The notes beneath the pieces are model-generated. The model searched no databases. It was not told the origin of the DNA and worked only from the letters and a program-made list of their open reading frames with translations. Shown in pieces: positions 9,118-17,454 of a DNA stretch of 64,000 nucleotides (positions are counted from its first letter, which is position 1; each line of letters opens with the position of its first letter). The DNA lies in contig JAIQFP010000012.1 in the NCBI GenBank assembly GCA_020073165.1, positions 1 through 64,000 of the forward strand, written 5' to 3'. The position numbers and the translations under genes were made by a program. Source of the DNA: Terriglobia bacterium. GTDB lineage: Bacteria; Acidobacteriota; Terriglobia; Terriglobales; Acidobacteriaceae.

Positions 9118-10116
9118 TTAATACAATCGGAACTCCACTTCCACGTTAATCTGTACCGCGACCGGCTTGCCATCTTTCATGGCGGGTTCAAACTTCCAGG
9201 TTTTGACCGCTTCGATGGCCTTCTCGTCCAGACCCAGACCCAGGGTACGCGCCACGCGAATATCACGCGGCCGCCCATCCGGTCCTACCACCAGCCACAG
9301 TACGCAGGTGCCCTGGTACTTGGCTTTCCGGGCTTCCTCTGAGTACTCGGGGTCGGGCTGGTAAATAACTCGGGGAGCCGAAACCCCTCCGCCCACGCGG
9401 AACACTCCGCCGCCGATGCCGCCGCCGCGCCCCGGGCCAACACCCGGCCCTTCGCCGGATCCGACCCCGCCACCGTTACCCGAGCCTATGCCTCCGCCGG
9501 ATCCCGTGCCGTTGGAAGGGGGACCCGAAGGCAAATGCGACATGGGATCGCCCAGATTCGGCAAAGTATTCATTGCCAGATGAATCTGCGGTGGGATCAC
9601 CACCGTGGGCTCCACCGCCAGTTTGGGATTCTCGTTGCGCACCACCACTGCGGGAGGTGTGATCTGCTCCATCGCGGTCTTGGGCAACCGGCCTTTGGGT
9701 GCCTGCAGCTTGTCGCGGTCGCCGCCGCCGCCACCACCGCCGGCAATGGTCTTTGAAGGCGGCAGCGCAGGAATATCATCGGGCGAAATCAGTGTCACCG
9801 TCTCGTGCGGCTTGGTCACCTGGGCCACCATCCGCCCGGCCCAGATGGTTCCTCCAATGATTGCCGCCAGTCCGATCACGTGCACCACGGTCGAGCCCAG
9901 CGCTCCGTTCTTCTTATAATTGTAGAAGCCCCAGATGTCTTTGACGGGGATCGGCTTGGAAGTCAGGACCAGCGGCGGCAGTTTCTTGGGGAAGAAAAAT
10001 TCATCCAGGCCCTTGAACAGTGACTTCCACAGCGGCTGCTCGAGCGTTTCTTTGGGCAGCAACAGATTGAGTTCGGGCTCAGCCCTGAACTGCGGATTCA
10101 TTTCTGAGGTCGCCAT
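9118..10116 (-). CDS. TonB-family energy transducer
   Basis: A protein of 332 residues. After an approximately 75-residue cytoplasmic N-terminus comes one membrane helix (TVVHVIGLAAIIGGTIWAG, about 75-95). A periplasmic linker rich in Pro and then Gly (two glycine tracts, one of seven in a row, one of G-S-G repeats at about 200-235) leads to a C-terminal TonB domain (YPDPEYSEEARK-like start, GLDEKAIEAVKTWKFEPA, VEVEFRLY end). It would couple the proton motive force to outer-membrane receptors, but no exbB/exbD or receptor lies nearby. The Gly-rich linker in place of the usual Pro-Lys/Glu linker is notable. The long cytoplasmic N-terminus is more common in Acidobacteriota paralogues. Confidence 0.9.
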   Translation of the reverse strand: MATSEMNPQFRAEPELNLLLPKETLEQPLWKSLFKGLDEFFFPKKLPPLVLTSKPIPVKDIWGFYNYKKNGALGSTVVHVIGLAAIIGGTIWAGRMVAQVTKPHETVTLISPDDIPALPPSKTIAGGGGGGGDRDKLQAPKGRLPKTAMEQITPPAVVVRNENPKLAVEPTVVIPPQIHLAMNTLPNLGDPMSHLPSGPPSNGTGSGGGIGSGNGGGVGSGEGPGVGPGRGGGIGGGVFRVGGGVSAPRVIYQPDPEYSEEARKAKYQGTCVLWLVVGPDGRPRDIRVARTLGLGLDEKAIEAVKTWKFEPAMKDGKPVAVQINVEVEFRLY

Positions 10117-10435
10117 AAATTGAAACCGGCTTCCGGCTTATTCTCCCCATCGGGGCAAGAAACGCCCCTTCCCGAGCTGATGAGCACTTCCTGTGCCAAG
10201 TTGCTTACCACCCCAGTACCGCCACGGCGACGGGAGAGGGTTTCTCCTCCGCATCAACTCGTGCCGTCCCAATCATCACAAGGTTAGATGCTTGGATGCA
10301 GAAAACGTCACCTGGTTGAAAATTGTACACGCTTTTTCCCCTTTTCTGACAGTGCTTTTGCAAATTCCCCTCCGGGCAACACCTTGGTGCCATTCCGGAG
10401 GGTCAATGGACGTTCGTTTCCCCGCTCCCTATATA
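10117..10435. other. Intergenic region between the divergent TonB and ileS genes
   Basis: About 320 bases with no supported gene. They must hold promoters for both directions. TATAAT is present at 10432-10437 but overlaps the chosen ileS start, so it is not a usable -10 for it. No T-box-like structure was recognised. Confidence 0.45.
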
Positions 10436-13300
10436 ATGAAAAAAATCAACTATTTGGGAGAAACCACCCGCGTGGACCTGAAATCCACCATCAATCTGCC
10501 CAGGACCGACTTTCCCATGAAGGCCAACCTGCCGCAGAACGAGCCCAAAATGCTGGCTCGTTGGGAGCAGATGCACATCTACGAGCGCATCCGCCGGGCC
10601 AGTGCGGGGAAGCACAGCTATGTTCTGCACGATGGCCCTCCCTACGCTAACGGCCCCATCCATCTTGGGCACGCTCTCAACAAGTGCCTTAAGGACTTCG
10701 TGGTCAAGTCCAGGACGATGTCCGGACTTGATGCGCCCTATGTCCCAGGATGGGACTGCCACGGCTTGCCCATCGAGATCAAGGTGGACCAGATGCTGGG
10801 CGGCAAGAAACTCCAGATGAAGGCCACCGACGTCCGCTTGGAGTGCCGCAAATACGCCCAGAAGTATCTCGACTTGCAGCGCGAGCAGTTCAAGCGCATC
10901 GGTTGCTTCGGACGCTGGGATCAGCCCTATTCCACCATGACTCCGCAGTACGAGTCGGTGGTGCTGGCGACGCTTTATACCTTCCTTGAGAACAACTTCG
11001 TCTACAAAGGCCTGCGCTCGGTTTACTGGTGCATCCACGATGAGACAGCGCTGGCCGAGGCCGAAGTCGAGTACGAAAATCACACCAGCCCGACGGTCTG
11101 GGTAAAGTACCCCTTTGCCGGAGACCCGGCCGCGCTTGACCCCGTGCTCCGCGGAAAGAAAGTGTTCACGGTGATCTGGACGACCACGCCGTGGACGCTG
11201 CCCGCGTCCATGGCCGTGGCTTTCCATCCCAAGGAAGATTACGTCGCGCTGGAATCGCAGGGCGAGGTTTACATCGTCGCTGCCCGCCTTGCCGGTGAAT
11301 TCGCCAACAAGGTTGGCCTGACCGCCACGCGCCAACTGGCCCGCTTTCCTGGCAAGAAGCTGGAGTACGGCAACTTTACCCACCCCTTCTTGAACCGCAG
11401 CATCCTGGGTGTGCTCGCCGACTACGTCACCATGGACACCGGCACCGGCGTGGTCCACACCGCCCCGTCCCACGGCGCCGAGGACTTCGCCACTGGAGTG
11501 AAGTACAAGCTCGACCTCACCACCAACGTGGACGAGTCCGGCATCATGCACAACGGCTTGCCCGAATACGAAGGCAAGAAGGTCTTCGAAGCCAACACCC
11601 CGATCGTCGAACTCCTGAAGAAGCGCGGAGTGCTCATGCACGCCGAGAAGCTGGAGCACTCCTACCCGCACTGCTGGCGCTGCCATAACCCCATCATCTT
11701 CCGCGCCACCGAGCAGTGGTTCATCTCCATGGAGACCCCCGTGCAGGGCGGCACGCTGCGCAGCCGCACCCTGGAGGAGATCAAGCGGGTCAAGTGGGAT
11801 CCAGCGTGGGGTGAGGATCGCATCTCCAACATGATTACCACGCGCCCGGACTGGTGCATCTCGCGGCAGCGCATCTGGGGCGTGCCCATCGCCGTGTTTC
11901 TGTGCTCAGGCTGCAAGCAGCCGCTGAACGAGCCCGCGGTCAACCGCAAGGTCGTGCAGTTGTTCGCGCGCTCGGGTGCCGACGCCTGGTACACGCCCGA
12001 GGCCGATGCGCTCCTGCCTGCGGGCACCCAGTGTCCGAAATGCGGCGGCAGCAAGTTCGAGAAGGAGACCGACATCATTGACGTCTGGTTCGAGTCCGGA
12101 TGCAGCTATCTGGCGTTGCGCGCGGCCGAGCCGGCGTACCCTTGGCCCTCGGACTTCTACCTGGAAGGCGGAGATCAGCACCGCGGCTGGTTCCACTCTT
12201 CCCTGCTCTGCGCCATGGGCTCGCAGGGCAGCGCTCCGTATCGCATGGTCGCCACCAACGGCTGGACCCTCGACGAGCAGGGCCGCGCCATGTCCAAGTC
12301 TCTCGGCAACGTGGTTGATCCTGTGGACATCGCCGACCGTATGGGTGGCGAGATCGTGCGCCTGTGGGTCGCTTCGGTGGACTTCCGCGAGGACGTCACC
12401 TGCTCCGAGCACCTCATGCAGCGCGTCGCCGAGAACTACCGCAAGGTCCGCAACTCGCTGTTCAAGTACGTGCTCGCCAACCTCTACGACTTCGATCCCC
12501 AGCGCGACGCTGTTCCCTTCCCGCAGATGCAGGACCTTGACCAGTACATGCTGCGCCAGACCGCGGCCGTGGCCGAGCAACTGCAGCGCTGGTACGACGA
12601 GTTCGCCTTCCACAAGCTCTACCAGGAGGTGAACCGCTTCTGCATCGTCGAGCTGAGCGCCTTCTACTTCGACATCCTGAAGGACCGCCTGTACACCGCG
12701 GCTCCCAGCTCAACTGCCCGCCGCTCGGCGCAGACCGCCATCTGGCGCATCGGCGAAGCCCTGGTTCGCCTGCTCGCCCCCATCATGAGCTTCACCTGCG
12801 ACGAAGTCTGGCCGTATCTGCCCAAGCTCGCAGATCGCCCGGAAAGCGTCCACCTGGCGCTGTTTCCTACTGTGGCGGACCTGTTGGGCCAGGGCACCAC
12901 GCTCGATGATCCCGGCCAGCGCGAGGACTGGACCACACTCCGCGCCGTGCGCGACGAGGTCCTTAAGGCCCTGGAAGAGGCCCGCAACAGCAAGCTGATC
13001 GGAGGCGGCCTCGAAGCCCAGATCACCATCCGCGCGCCCGAATCTGTCCATTCCGTGCTGGCGCGCTTCGCGGACCAGTTGCGCTACCTGTTCATCGTCT
13101 CGGCGGTCGCGCTGGAGCTAAGCTCCGCAGGTAACGGAACCGGAGGAGTCAGCGTCCAAGTAAGTAAGGCATCAGGACAAAAGTGCGAGCGCTGCTGGAA
13201 CTACTCGATCCACGTGGGCGAAGACGCCAAATATCCCACGGTCTGCGAGCGGTGCAGCGTGGTGCTCAAAGAGATCGTGGCCGAAGAGCGAGCCAGTTAA
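10436..13300 (+). CDS. ileS: Isoleucyl-tRNA synthetase
   Basis: A class I aminoacyl-tRNA synthetase of 954 residues that charges tRNA-Ile and edits valine. It shows the HIGH-type motif in GPPYANGPIHLGHALN, PGWDCHGLPIE, the editing domain (TTTPWTLPASMAV, HTAPSHGAEDF), the KMSKS-type motif AMSKSLGN, and a C-terminal zinc finger (CERCWNYS ... CERCS). Length fits the bacterial type. I chose ATG 10436 (MKKINYLGETTRVDLKSTIN) because it aligns with the usual N-terminus. An in-frame ATG at 10406 has a GGAGGG three bases upstream and would add ten residues. lspA follows, a common bacterial pairing. Confidence 0.97.
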   Translation: MKKINYLGETTRVDLKSTINLPRTDFPMKANLPQNEPKMLARWEQMHIYERIRRASAGKHSYVLHDGPPYANGPIHLGHALNKCLKDFVVKSRTMSGLDAPYVPGWDCHGLPIEIKVDQMLGGKKLQMKATDVRLECRKYAQKYLDLQREQFKRIGCFGRWDQPYSTMTPQYESVVLATLYTFLENNFVYKGLRSVYWCIHDETALAEAEVEYENHTSPTVWVKYPFAGDPAALDPVLRGKKVFTVIWTTTPWTLPASMAVAFHPKEDYVALESQGEVYIVAARLAGEFANKVGLTATRQLARFPGKKLEYGNFTHPFLNRSILGVLADYVTMDTGTGVVHTAPSHGAEDFATGVKYKLDLTTNVDESGIMHNGLPEYEGKKVFEANTPIVELLKKRGVLMHAEKLEHSYPHCWRCHNPIIFRATEQWFISMETPVQGGTLRSRTLEEIKRVKWDPAWGEDRISNMITTRPDWCISRQRIWGVPIAVFLCSGCKQPLNEPAVNRKVVQLFARSGADAWYTPEADALLPAGTQCPKCGGSKFEKETDIIDVWFESGCSYLALRAAEPAYPWPSDFYLEGGDQHRGWFHSSLLCAMGSQGSAPYRMVATNGWTLDEQGRAMSKSLGNVVDPVDIADRMGGEIVRLWVASVDFREDVTCSEHLMQRVAENYRKVRNSLFKYVLANLYDFDPQRDAVPFPQMQDLDQYMLRQTAAVAEQLQRWYDEFAFHKLYQEVNRFCIVELSAFYFDILKDRLYTAAPSSTARRSAQTAIWRIGEALVRLLAPIMSFTCDEVWPYLPKLADRPESVHLALFPTVADLLGQGTTLDDPGQREDWTTLRAVRDEVLKALEEARNSKLIGGGLEAQITIRAPESVHSVLARFADQLRYLFIVSAVALELSSAGNGTGGVSVQVSKASGQKCERCWNYSIHVGEDAKYPTVCERCSVVLKEIVAEERAS

Positions 13301-13317
13301 ATCGCCCTTCCCCTCGG

Positions 13318-13357
13318 CGTCATCCTGAGCCCGCCGCGGGCGAAGGACCCGGCGCGC
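13318..13357 (-). repeat. Dispersed 'GGGTCCTTCGCCCG...GGATGACG' element, short copy
   Basis: On the minus strand this reads CGCGCCGGGTCCTTCGCCCG and ends in CAGGATGACG. It shares the order GGGTCC(C/T)T, CCCG, GGATGACG with longer copies at 21691-21750 and 49539-49592 (GGCTGAACTGCGCCGGG, TTCGGGATG). It lies between ileS and lspA. Confidence 0.5.
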
Positions 13358-13491
13358 AGTGGCAGGGACTTGAAGCGAAACTTGTGCCGTCGCGTGGCCC
13401 AAGAGCGTACTGACGCCTTTGCGTCCTTCGCAGGTGTTCTTGGCGCCCTTTGCGGTTTAAGATTTCGACTTGAGGAGAGGAATTCGAATCA

Positions 13492-14007
13492 GTGTCTGGG
13501 ATGCCCCATCTTCACGCCATGCGCAAGTTGCACTTCCTGATCTCCCTGGCCGTGGTGTGTCTCGATCGGCTGGCGAAATGGGAGGTCGCCCGCAATCTCG
13601 CTCTGCACGAGAACATCCAAGTCATCCCAGATTTTTTCCGCATCACCCACGTGGAGAACCGCGGCGCCGCCTTCGGCCTGTTCGCCGACTCCCCTTCCGA
13701 ATGGAAAATTGCCGTGCTGGTGCTGTTCTCGATCGTGGCCCTGGTGATCGTCTCCGCGCTGCTGTGGCGCAACAGCCACTCCATCACCACCACCGGGGTA
13801 GGCCTTGCCCTCATCCTCGGAGGCGCCCTCGGCAACCTCTGGGACCGCCTGGTCAGCGGCCGCGTGGTGGACTTCCTGCTCTTCTACGTCGGCCAGTACC
13901 AATGGCCGGCCTTCAACGTCGCCGATAGCGCCATCGTGATCGGCGCCGGCCTGCTGGTCATCGAAATCATGTTCACCAAGGCCCCGGCCGCAGAAAAACC
14001 CCTCTAG
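13492..14007 (+). CDS. lspA: Lipoprotein signal peptidase (signal peptidase II)
   Basis: An inner-membrane aspartic peptidase of 171 residues that cleaves prolipoproteins after lipidation. Four hydrophobic segments are visible (LHFLISLAVVCLDRLAKW, IAVLVLFSIVALVIVSALLW, VGLALILGGALGN, AFNVADSAIVIGAGLLVIEI). Family motifs are present: THVENRGAAFGLF, GALGNLWDR, and the two catalytic aspartates in GRVVDF and NVADS. The start is uncertain: GTG 13492, ATG 13501 or ATG 13519. An AGGAGAGG at 13472-13479 favours the first, at a rather long spacing. It probably forms a unit with ileS despite a 190-base gap that contains a repeat. Confidence 0.95.
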   Translation: MSGMPHLHAMRKLHFLISLAVVCLDRLAKWEVARNLALHENIQVIPDFFRITHVENRGAAFGLFADSPSEWKIAVLVLFSIVALVIVSALLWRNSHSITTTGVGLALILGGALGNLWDRLVSGRVVDFLLFYVGQYQWPAFNVADSAIVIGAGLLVIEIMFTKAPAAEKPL

Positions 14008-14031
14008 CGCATTCCCGCATGGCCCACGTAG

Positions 14032-14053
14032 GGACAGACGCCCTCGTCTGTCC
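14032..14053. repeat. GGACAGACG hairpin repeat, copy 1
   Basis: GGACAGACG and CGTCTGTCC form a perfect 9-bp stem with loop CCCT. It is flanked by CACGTAG on the left and CGGGTGTATCGGAC on the right. The same hairpin with the same flanks occurs at 16665-16686. Both copies lie just downstream of a gene (here lspA, 24 bases after its stop), so they may act as transcript ends. Confidence 0.8.
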
Positions 14054-14072
14054 GGGTGTATCGGACTACTCT

Positions 14073-14246
14073 CTAGTGGTGTACCGCCGCCAGAATCTTT
14101 TCCTGGTTCTTCACAATGACATTCAGGGTCTCTTGATTCTTCAGGATGCGCTCCTGATTTTTCAGGATCACGACTTGGTTCTGAAGAATCGTCTTCTGGT
14201 TGGCGAGGATTACTTCTGTTTCTGAGAGGACTGCGGTGGATGACAT
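14073..14246 (-). CDS. Small heptad-repeat protein with 'ILxNQ' repeats
   Basis: A 57-residue protein starting at ATG 14246, with a strong AGGAGG seven bases upstream. After MSSTAVLSETE it consists almost wholly of seven-residue units: VILANQK, TILQNQV, VILKNQE, RILKNQE, then TLNVIVKNQEKILAAVHH. Ile/Leu at positions one and two and Asn-Gln at the end recur in register, so it should form a parallel coiled coil with a polar Asn/Gln stripe. I know similar short proteins as conserved hypotheticals in Acidobacteriota. It probably oligomerises; the partner and role are unknown. Confidence 0.8.
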   Translation of the reverse strand: MSSTAVLSETEVILANQKTILQNQVVILKNQERILKNQETLNVIVKNQEKILAAVHH

Positions 14247-14463
14247 GATGCAACCTCCTGGGGGAATTTGGGCTTGAATCAACCCTATTCCCGAGCCCAA
14301 CCCGGTTCTGTGACGCAAATCACAGTCAAAGGTAAATGGCGCGCGGCCCGCCTTTCGCATCCCTCTTGACTCCCGGGGCCCCACCTGTCTCCCCTCCTCT
14401 CCCCGAACCTGCTACCTTGTCTTTTCGCCGTTGTGCCCACCGCTGGGCCAAAGGAGAAATGGA

Positions 14464-16647
14464 ATGACTTCCCGGGTTCTTTATGCCCTTCTGTTGATAT
14501 TCGCCGTCGCTCCGACCCGCGCCCAGCAATCCGCTCCTCCAGCACGCAAGAGGATTGGTCTGGTGCTCAGTGGCGGAGGCGCCCGCGGCCTGGCACACCT
14601 GGGCGTCCTCCGCTGGCTCGACGAAAACCGCATCCCCGTGGACTACATCACCGGCACCAGCATGGGCGCGCTTATCGGTTCCCTCTACGCCACCGGCATG
14701 GACGCCGCCCAGCGCAGCCAGTTCATCGCCGCCATCGACTGGGACAAGGCCCTGCAAAGCGAGCCCGCCTACCGGGAACTCTCCTTCCGTCGCAAAGAGG
14801 ATCGCCGCAACTACGAAATCGGCGTCCGCCTCGGTATCAAGCACGGCCTCGCTGGCCCCAACGGCTTCAGCCCCGGCATGGAATCCGGCCTGGTCATCGA
14901 CCGCATCAACTTCCCTTACTCGTCCGTCGACAACTTCGACGATCTCCCTGTCCCCTTCCGCTGTGTCGCCACCGACATGCTCCGCGGCACCGAGGTCGTG
15001 CTTCAAGACGGTTCTCTCTCCCAGGCCCTGCGCGCCACCATGGCGATCCCCGGCGTCTTCACTCCGGTGGAGTGGAAGGGCACGCTGCTCTCCGATGGCG
15101 GATTGGTGGACAACATTCCCACCGATGTCGCCCGCCACATGGGCGCCCAGGTAGTCATTGCCGTGAATGTTGGCACTCCGCTTCTGGATCGCGAGGAGCT
15201 GCAATCCGTCAGTGGCGTGCTCGTGCAGAGCATCGCGGTGATGACGCTGGCCAACGATCAGCATGCCCTGGCCTTGTCGGACATCACCATCACTCCTGAC
15301 CTCGGTAAGTACGGCATCTTCGATTTTGCTTCTGCCCAGGAGATCACCCGCCGCGGCTACGCAGCCGCCCAGGCCAACGCCGCCAAGTTGCTGCCTTACG
15401 CTCTGAGCGAGAGCGAGTGGCAGGACTATCTTGCCGCCCGCGCCACGCGCAAACGCCAGCCCGAAACCCGCGCCCATGCCCTCGAAGTCACCGGCGTGCA
15501 GGACGACCAGCGCATCCGTCTGCAAAGACGTCTCCGCCCCGTGCTCGGCTCCGACCTCAACCTCTCAAATCTTGAACGGCGGCTCGACTACATTGCCGGA
15601 GACGGCCTCTTCGACCGCCTCGGCTACGAAGGCTATGTGCAGAATGGTGTCGCCGGCTTGCGCATTCCGGTGCATGAAAAAACCTATGGCCCGCCTTTTC
15701 TCGACTTCGCCGTGGACGTGTCCGGATCGGGCGTAGGCGCCTTCAATTTCACCGCCGGAGCCCGCCTCACCTTCATGGACGTGGCCCGCCATGGCGGCGA
15801 GTGGCGCAACCAGGCCACGGTGGGATCCAGCAGATTGGCGGCTACCGAGTTTTACCAGCCTCTGGGCGCCAGCCACTTCTTTGTTGCGCCGTTCGCCTTC
15901 GCCAGCAAGACCGCGCGCAACGGCTTTGCGCAGGACCAGCGCGTGGGACTTTTTGACGACGAGCGTGCCGGCGGTGGGCTCGACGTCGGATTCTCCTCCG
16001 GCCGCCGCAGCGAACTCCGCTTCGGTTATGAGTTGTTCCACGGCAATATCGCGCCCACCATCGGGGCCTCCACCCTGCCGTCGGTCAACGGAACCACCGG
16101 GCAACTCCGCTTGCGCTTCGTTTACGACGGGCAGGACAGCCCCGCCGTGCCCAGCCGTGGCGAGCGCCTGGTGGCCACGCTGTCGCGCACCTTGCAAACT
16201 CCCGGCTCCACCACTTCCTTTAACCAGCTGCAAGTAGATTCTCTGACTTTCGCGCCCCTCAGCCCCAAGAATTCCCTGTTCTTCGGCGCCTCCGGCGGCA
16301 CCACCTTTCACAACGATGCCGGTCCCTTCCAGCTCTTCTCCCTCGGCGGTCCATTCCGTCTCGGCGCCTACTCCACCGATGAGTTCCTGGGCAACCACTT
16401 CGGCTACGCTTCCATGGGTTTCCGCCGCGAAATCTATCGGCTGCCGCCGCTGGTGGGCAACAAGGTGTACTGGGCAAGCTGGCTGGAAGCGGGCACTGTC
16501 TTCGACGACCCCAGCCGCTTCGCGGTGAAGTCGAGCCTGAACCTGGGCATCATCGCGGAGACCTTCGTCGGCCCCATCGCCCTGAGCGGCGCCGTTAGCC
16601 CCACCGGCAAGACCAAGATCAACTTCTCCATCGGAAGATTGTTCTAG
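14464..16647 (+). CDS. Patatin-like phospholipase fused to an outer-membrane beta-barrel (PlpD type)
   Basis: A protein of 727 residues. A signal peptide (MTSRVLYALLLIFAVAPTRA) precedes a patatin domain: oxyanion motif GGGARG, nucleophile in GTSMG and the aspartate in DGGLVDN. A POTRA-like segment follows (ALEVTGVQDDQRIRLQRRL, about residues 340-410), and then a C-terminal surface-antigen/Omp85 barrel of about 300 residues (KTKINFSIGRLF at the end). This is the layout of PlpD, the type Vd secretion family, in which a lipase is carried by its own barrel. AAGGAG lies eight bases before ATG 14464. A hairpin repeat follows the stop. Confidence 0.93.
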   Translation: MTSRVLYALLLIFAVAPTRAQQSAPPARKRIGLVLSGGGARGLAHLGVLRWLDENRIPVDYITGTSMGALIGSLYATGMDAAQRSQFIAAIDWDKALQSEPAYRELSFRRKEDRRNYEIGVRLGIKHGLAGPNGFSPGMESGLVIDRINFPYSSVDNFDDLPVPFRCVATDMLRGTEVVLQDGSLSQALRATMAIPGVFTPVEWKGTLLSDGGLVDNIPTDVARHMGAQVVIAVNVGTPLLDREELQSVSGVLVQSIAVMTLANDQHALALSDITITPDLGKYGIFDFASAQEITRRGYAAAQANAAKLLPYALSESEWQDYLAARATRKRQPETRAHALEVTGVQDDQRIRLQRRLRPVLGSDLNLSNLERRLDYIAGDGLFDRLGYEGYVQNGVAGLRIPVHEKTYGPPFLDFAVDVSGSGVGAFNFTAGARLTFMDVARHGGEWRNQATVGSSRLAATEFYQPLGASHFFVAPFAFASKTARNGFAQDQRVGLFDDERAGGGLDVGFSSGRRSELRFGYELFHGNIAPTIGASTLPSVNGTTGQLRLRFVYDGQDSPAVPSRGERLVATLSRTLQTPGSTTSFNQLQVDSLTFAPLSPKNSLFFGASGGTTFHNDAGPFQLFSLGGPFRLGAYSTDEFLGNHFGYASMGFRREIYRLPPLVGNKVYWASWLEAGTVFDDPSRFAVKSSLNLGIIAETFVGPIALSGAVSPTGKTKINFSIGRLF

Positions 16648-16664
16648 GGACGCAGGTCACGTAG

Positions 16665-16686
16665 GGACAGACGCCCTCGTCTGTCC
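16665..16686. repeat. GGACAGACG hairpin repeat, copy 2
   Basis: Identical 22-base hairpin to 14032-14053, again within 20 bases of a stop codon (the patatin gene at 16647). The right flank carries an extra GGCGGTC before the shared GGGTGTATCGGAC. Confidence 0.8.
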
Positions 16687-16760
16687 GGCGGTCCGGGTGT
16701 ATCGGACCGCAATCGCGCCGCACCGCCCCGTGATGGCTCGCTCCTTCCCCTCCATTTTAG

Positions 16761-16812
16761 AGCGGGTGCCCCGCCCTTCTCTTTTCGCTCTGTGGAGAGA
16801 CCGGGCAGAGTC
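16761..16812. repeat. 'GGGTGCCCC' hairpin element, copy 1
   Basis: GCGGGTGCCCCGCCCTTCTC is followed by a GGAGAGA...GGGCAG segment that can pair imperfectly with it. It resembles the clearer hairpins at 18478-18535 and 18577-18620, which begin with the same GCGGGTGCCCC or CGGGTGCCCC. Confidence 0.45.
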
Positions 16813-16933
16813 TTCCCGCCCCATTTGACGCCGCCATTGGGAAATGTTTAGCCTTGCCCCTAGCCAAAGGCAGCGCGTCGGCGGAGAAGACCCTCCCTGG
16901 CGCGACGCCATCAGCATCCCGCCGGAGGATCCC

Positions 16934-17338
16934 ATGGCCATTGAGATTCGCGGCCTCGCGCCGCTGCTCCAGGTCTTCGACATGCCCACCTCCATCGCCT
17001 TTTACCGCGATGTTCTGGGCTTCGAGGTGGTGAGCACCTCCAACCCTGGGAAAGACCAGTTCGGTTGGGCCCTGCTCCAGCTCAATGGCTGCCAGTTGAT
17101 GCTGAACACCGCTTACGACGATGACGCCCGCCCGCCGGTGCCGGATCAAGCCCGCATCGCCGCCCACGAAGACACCGCCATTTACTTCGGCTGCCCCGAC
17201 GTAGACGCCGCCTACGCTCACCTCCGCGCCCGCAACGTGGATGTGAAGCGCCCCACCATCGCCCCCTACGGCATGAAGCAGCTCTACGTCACCGATCCCG
17301 ACGGCTATAACCTGTGCTTCCAGTGGCCCGCCAAGTAG
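16934..17338 (+). CDS. VOC/glyoxalase family protein
   Basis: A protein of 134 residues starting at ATG 16934, with GGAGG six bases upstream. The sequence follows the vicinal oxygen chelate fold twice: ILxVxD-like LLQVFDMPTSIAFYRDVLGF, then HEDTAIYFGCPDVDAAYAHL and ending YVTDPDGYNLCFQWP. The likely metal ligands are the His of the second module (HEDTAIYF) and the terminal glutamate position, here occupied by other residues. Substrate is unknown: glyoxalase, fosfomycin-resistance and dioxygenase roles all share the fold. It stands alone between two repeats and a convergent gene. Confidence 0.88.
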   Translation: MAIEIRGLAPLLQVFDMPTSIAFYRDVLGFEVVSTSNPGKDQFGWALLQLNGCQLMLNTAYDDDARPPVPDQARIAAHEDTAIYFGCPDVDAAYAHLRARNVDVKRPTIAPYGMKQLYVTDPDGYNLCFQWPAK

Positions 17339-17454
17339 CGCCACGACGCGCGTAGCGAGGGCCGCACCGGCTGCTGGCAGTGCAGCCGGGTGTGCCGCTA
17401 CCCGCACCTTTCGAAAACCGCGCCGGGTGAAAGGCCTTGGCCAACCGCCCAACC

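Noticed and set aside
10432-10437. TATAAT as the ileS promoter
   Set aside because: It overlaps the chosen start codon, leaving no room for a leader, and no -35 lies at proper distance.
10403-11686. Long minus-strand frame opposite ileS
   Set aside because: It mirrors the codon pattern of ileS, has low-complexity Gly/His/Val composition and no recognisable motif.
14326-15525. Minus-strand 399-codon frame opposite the patatin gene
   Set aside because: Composition is Gly/Asp/Val-rich as expected from antisense of a high-GC gene, with no motif.
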